From NCBI GenBank assembly GCA_947631715.1, contig CANRMK010000140.1, positions 1-6,389 on the forward strand: 6,389 nt of DNA. The letters are read 5' to 3'. Made by a program: the position numbers and the translations under genes. A model generated the notes under the pieces. The model did not search any database, was not told the DNA's origin, and worked only from the letters and a program-made list of their open reading frames with translations. Shown piece after piece: positions 6,246 to 6,389 of the stretch (the first letter of the stretch is position 1; every line of letters begins with the position of its first letter). This stretch comes from an uncultured Acetatifactor sp. Lineage in GTDB: Bacteria; Bacillota; Clostridia; Lachnospirales; Lachnospiraceae.

Positions 6246-6275
6246 ATATTAGCCTGTCCCGGCGCTCCTTGTCAA
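6246..6275 (-). promoter_or_regulatory. Sigma-A-type promoter for the salvage operon
   Basis: On the minus strand a perfect TTGACA (-35, 6270-6275) is followed after 18 bases by TAATAT (-10, 6246-6251), which matches the TATAAT consensus at four of six positions. A start of transcription near 6238-6240 would leave a leader of only about 35 bases, too short for a purine or other riboswitch. A six-base tandem repeat (ATAGAC twice, 6236-6247) covers the predicted start point. No other equally good promoter was noticed in front of the later genes, supporting one operon led by the phosphorylase. Confidence 0.65.
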
Positions 6276-6331
6276 TTCTTTTTGCCCTCTTTCCCGATCG
6301 CCTCTTTCTTAATTGTTACTTTTCACACAGT

Positions 6332-6382
6332 AGCCAGTCATAACATTAGCGCCGTCAGCTTAATCGCTGGCGGCGTCTGGCT
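6332..6382. repeat. Nested inverted repeat (large stem-loop) at the right edge, upstream of the operon
   Basis: The inner stem is CGCCGTCAGC (6350-6359) against GCTGGCGGCG (6366-6375) with a six-base loop. It has ten pairs in plus-strand RNA including one U-G; in minus-strand RNA that position is an A-C mismatch. An outer stem pairs AGCCAG (6332-6337) with CTGGCT (6377-6382), leaving a 12-base bulge on one side and one base on the other. No T tract follows on either strand. It may mark the end of the preceding gene as a non-classical terminator, or be a dispersed palindromic element. It lies about 55 bases upstream of the -35 box. Confidence 0.5.
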
Positions 6383-6389
6383 CATCACT

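Noticed and set aside
6365..6376. CGCTGGCGGCGT resembles a stretch near the 5' end of 16S rRNA
   Set aside because: The match is only 12 bases and neither flank fits the 16S order; it is the right arm of the local inverted repeat.
6360..6389. Possible C-terminal end of an upstream minus-strand gene (reads SDEPDAASD then TAA)
   Set aside because: Only nine codons are visible and a second frame is also open there (TGA at 6338-6340), so no gene can be supported without more sequence.
1..6389. CRISPR array, insertion sequence, tRNA, or defence operon
   Set aside because: No spaced repeats, transposase frame, cloverleaf or defence-type domain combination was seen; the only multi-copy repeat units are the 11-base and 6-base tandem pairs.

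Overview
The window reads as a stretch of Gram-positive, clostridial-type chromosome. The evidence is strong GGAGG-type ribosome sites, a consensus TTGACA -35 box, compact same-strand gene packing and fairly GC-rich coding sequence. Lachnospiraceae or a close relative is my best guess, from general protein character only; no marker gene fixes the taxon.

Every supported gene is on the minus strand, so the biological order runs from the right end to the left. A roughly 190-base upstream region (6204-6389) holds a structured inverted repeat at the window edge and then a good promoter about 35 bases ahead of the first start codon. It is followed by purine nucleoside phosphorylase, cytidine deaminase, an amidohydrolase of the 5'-methylthioadenosine/S-adenosylhomocysteine (MTA/SAH) deaminase family, an AzgA-like NCS2 purine permease, a membrane-anchored MutS-related ATPase, a 52-residue single-span membrane protein, and the first 27 codons of a HAD phosphatase that runs off the left edge. 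Gaps between genes are short (a 4-base overlap up to about 95 bases). No convincing U-tract terminator was seen between them, so one long transcript is plausible.

The first four genes form a coherent nucleoside-salvage block. Deaminase and phosphorylase together can turn adenosine (via inosine), and possibly MTA (via methylthioinosine), into hypoxanthine. Cytidine deaminase supplies uridine, and the permease moves purine bases. The HAD protein at the far end resembles pyrimidine nucleotidases of the YjjG type, which would fit the theme. The MutS-like ATPase and the small membrane protein have no known tie to it.

This is mostly conserved metabolism, and I see no clear new defence system, mobile element, CRISPR array or RNA gene. 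The items most worth a second look are the possible MTA-to-hypoxanthine route, the membrane-anchored MutS relative embedded in the salvage cluster, the uncharacterised small membrane protein beside it, and the large inverted repeat upstream of the operon. Start codons of four genes (phosphorylase, cytidine deaminase, permease, small membrane protein) are better placed downstream of the longest reading frame, and these refined starts are used below.
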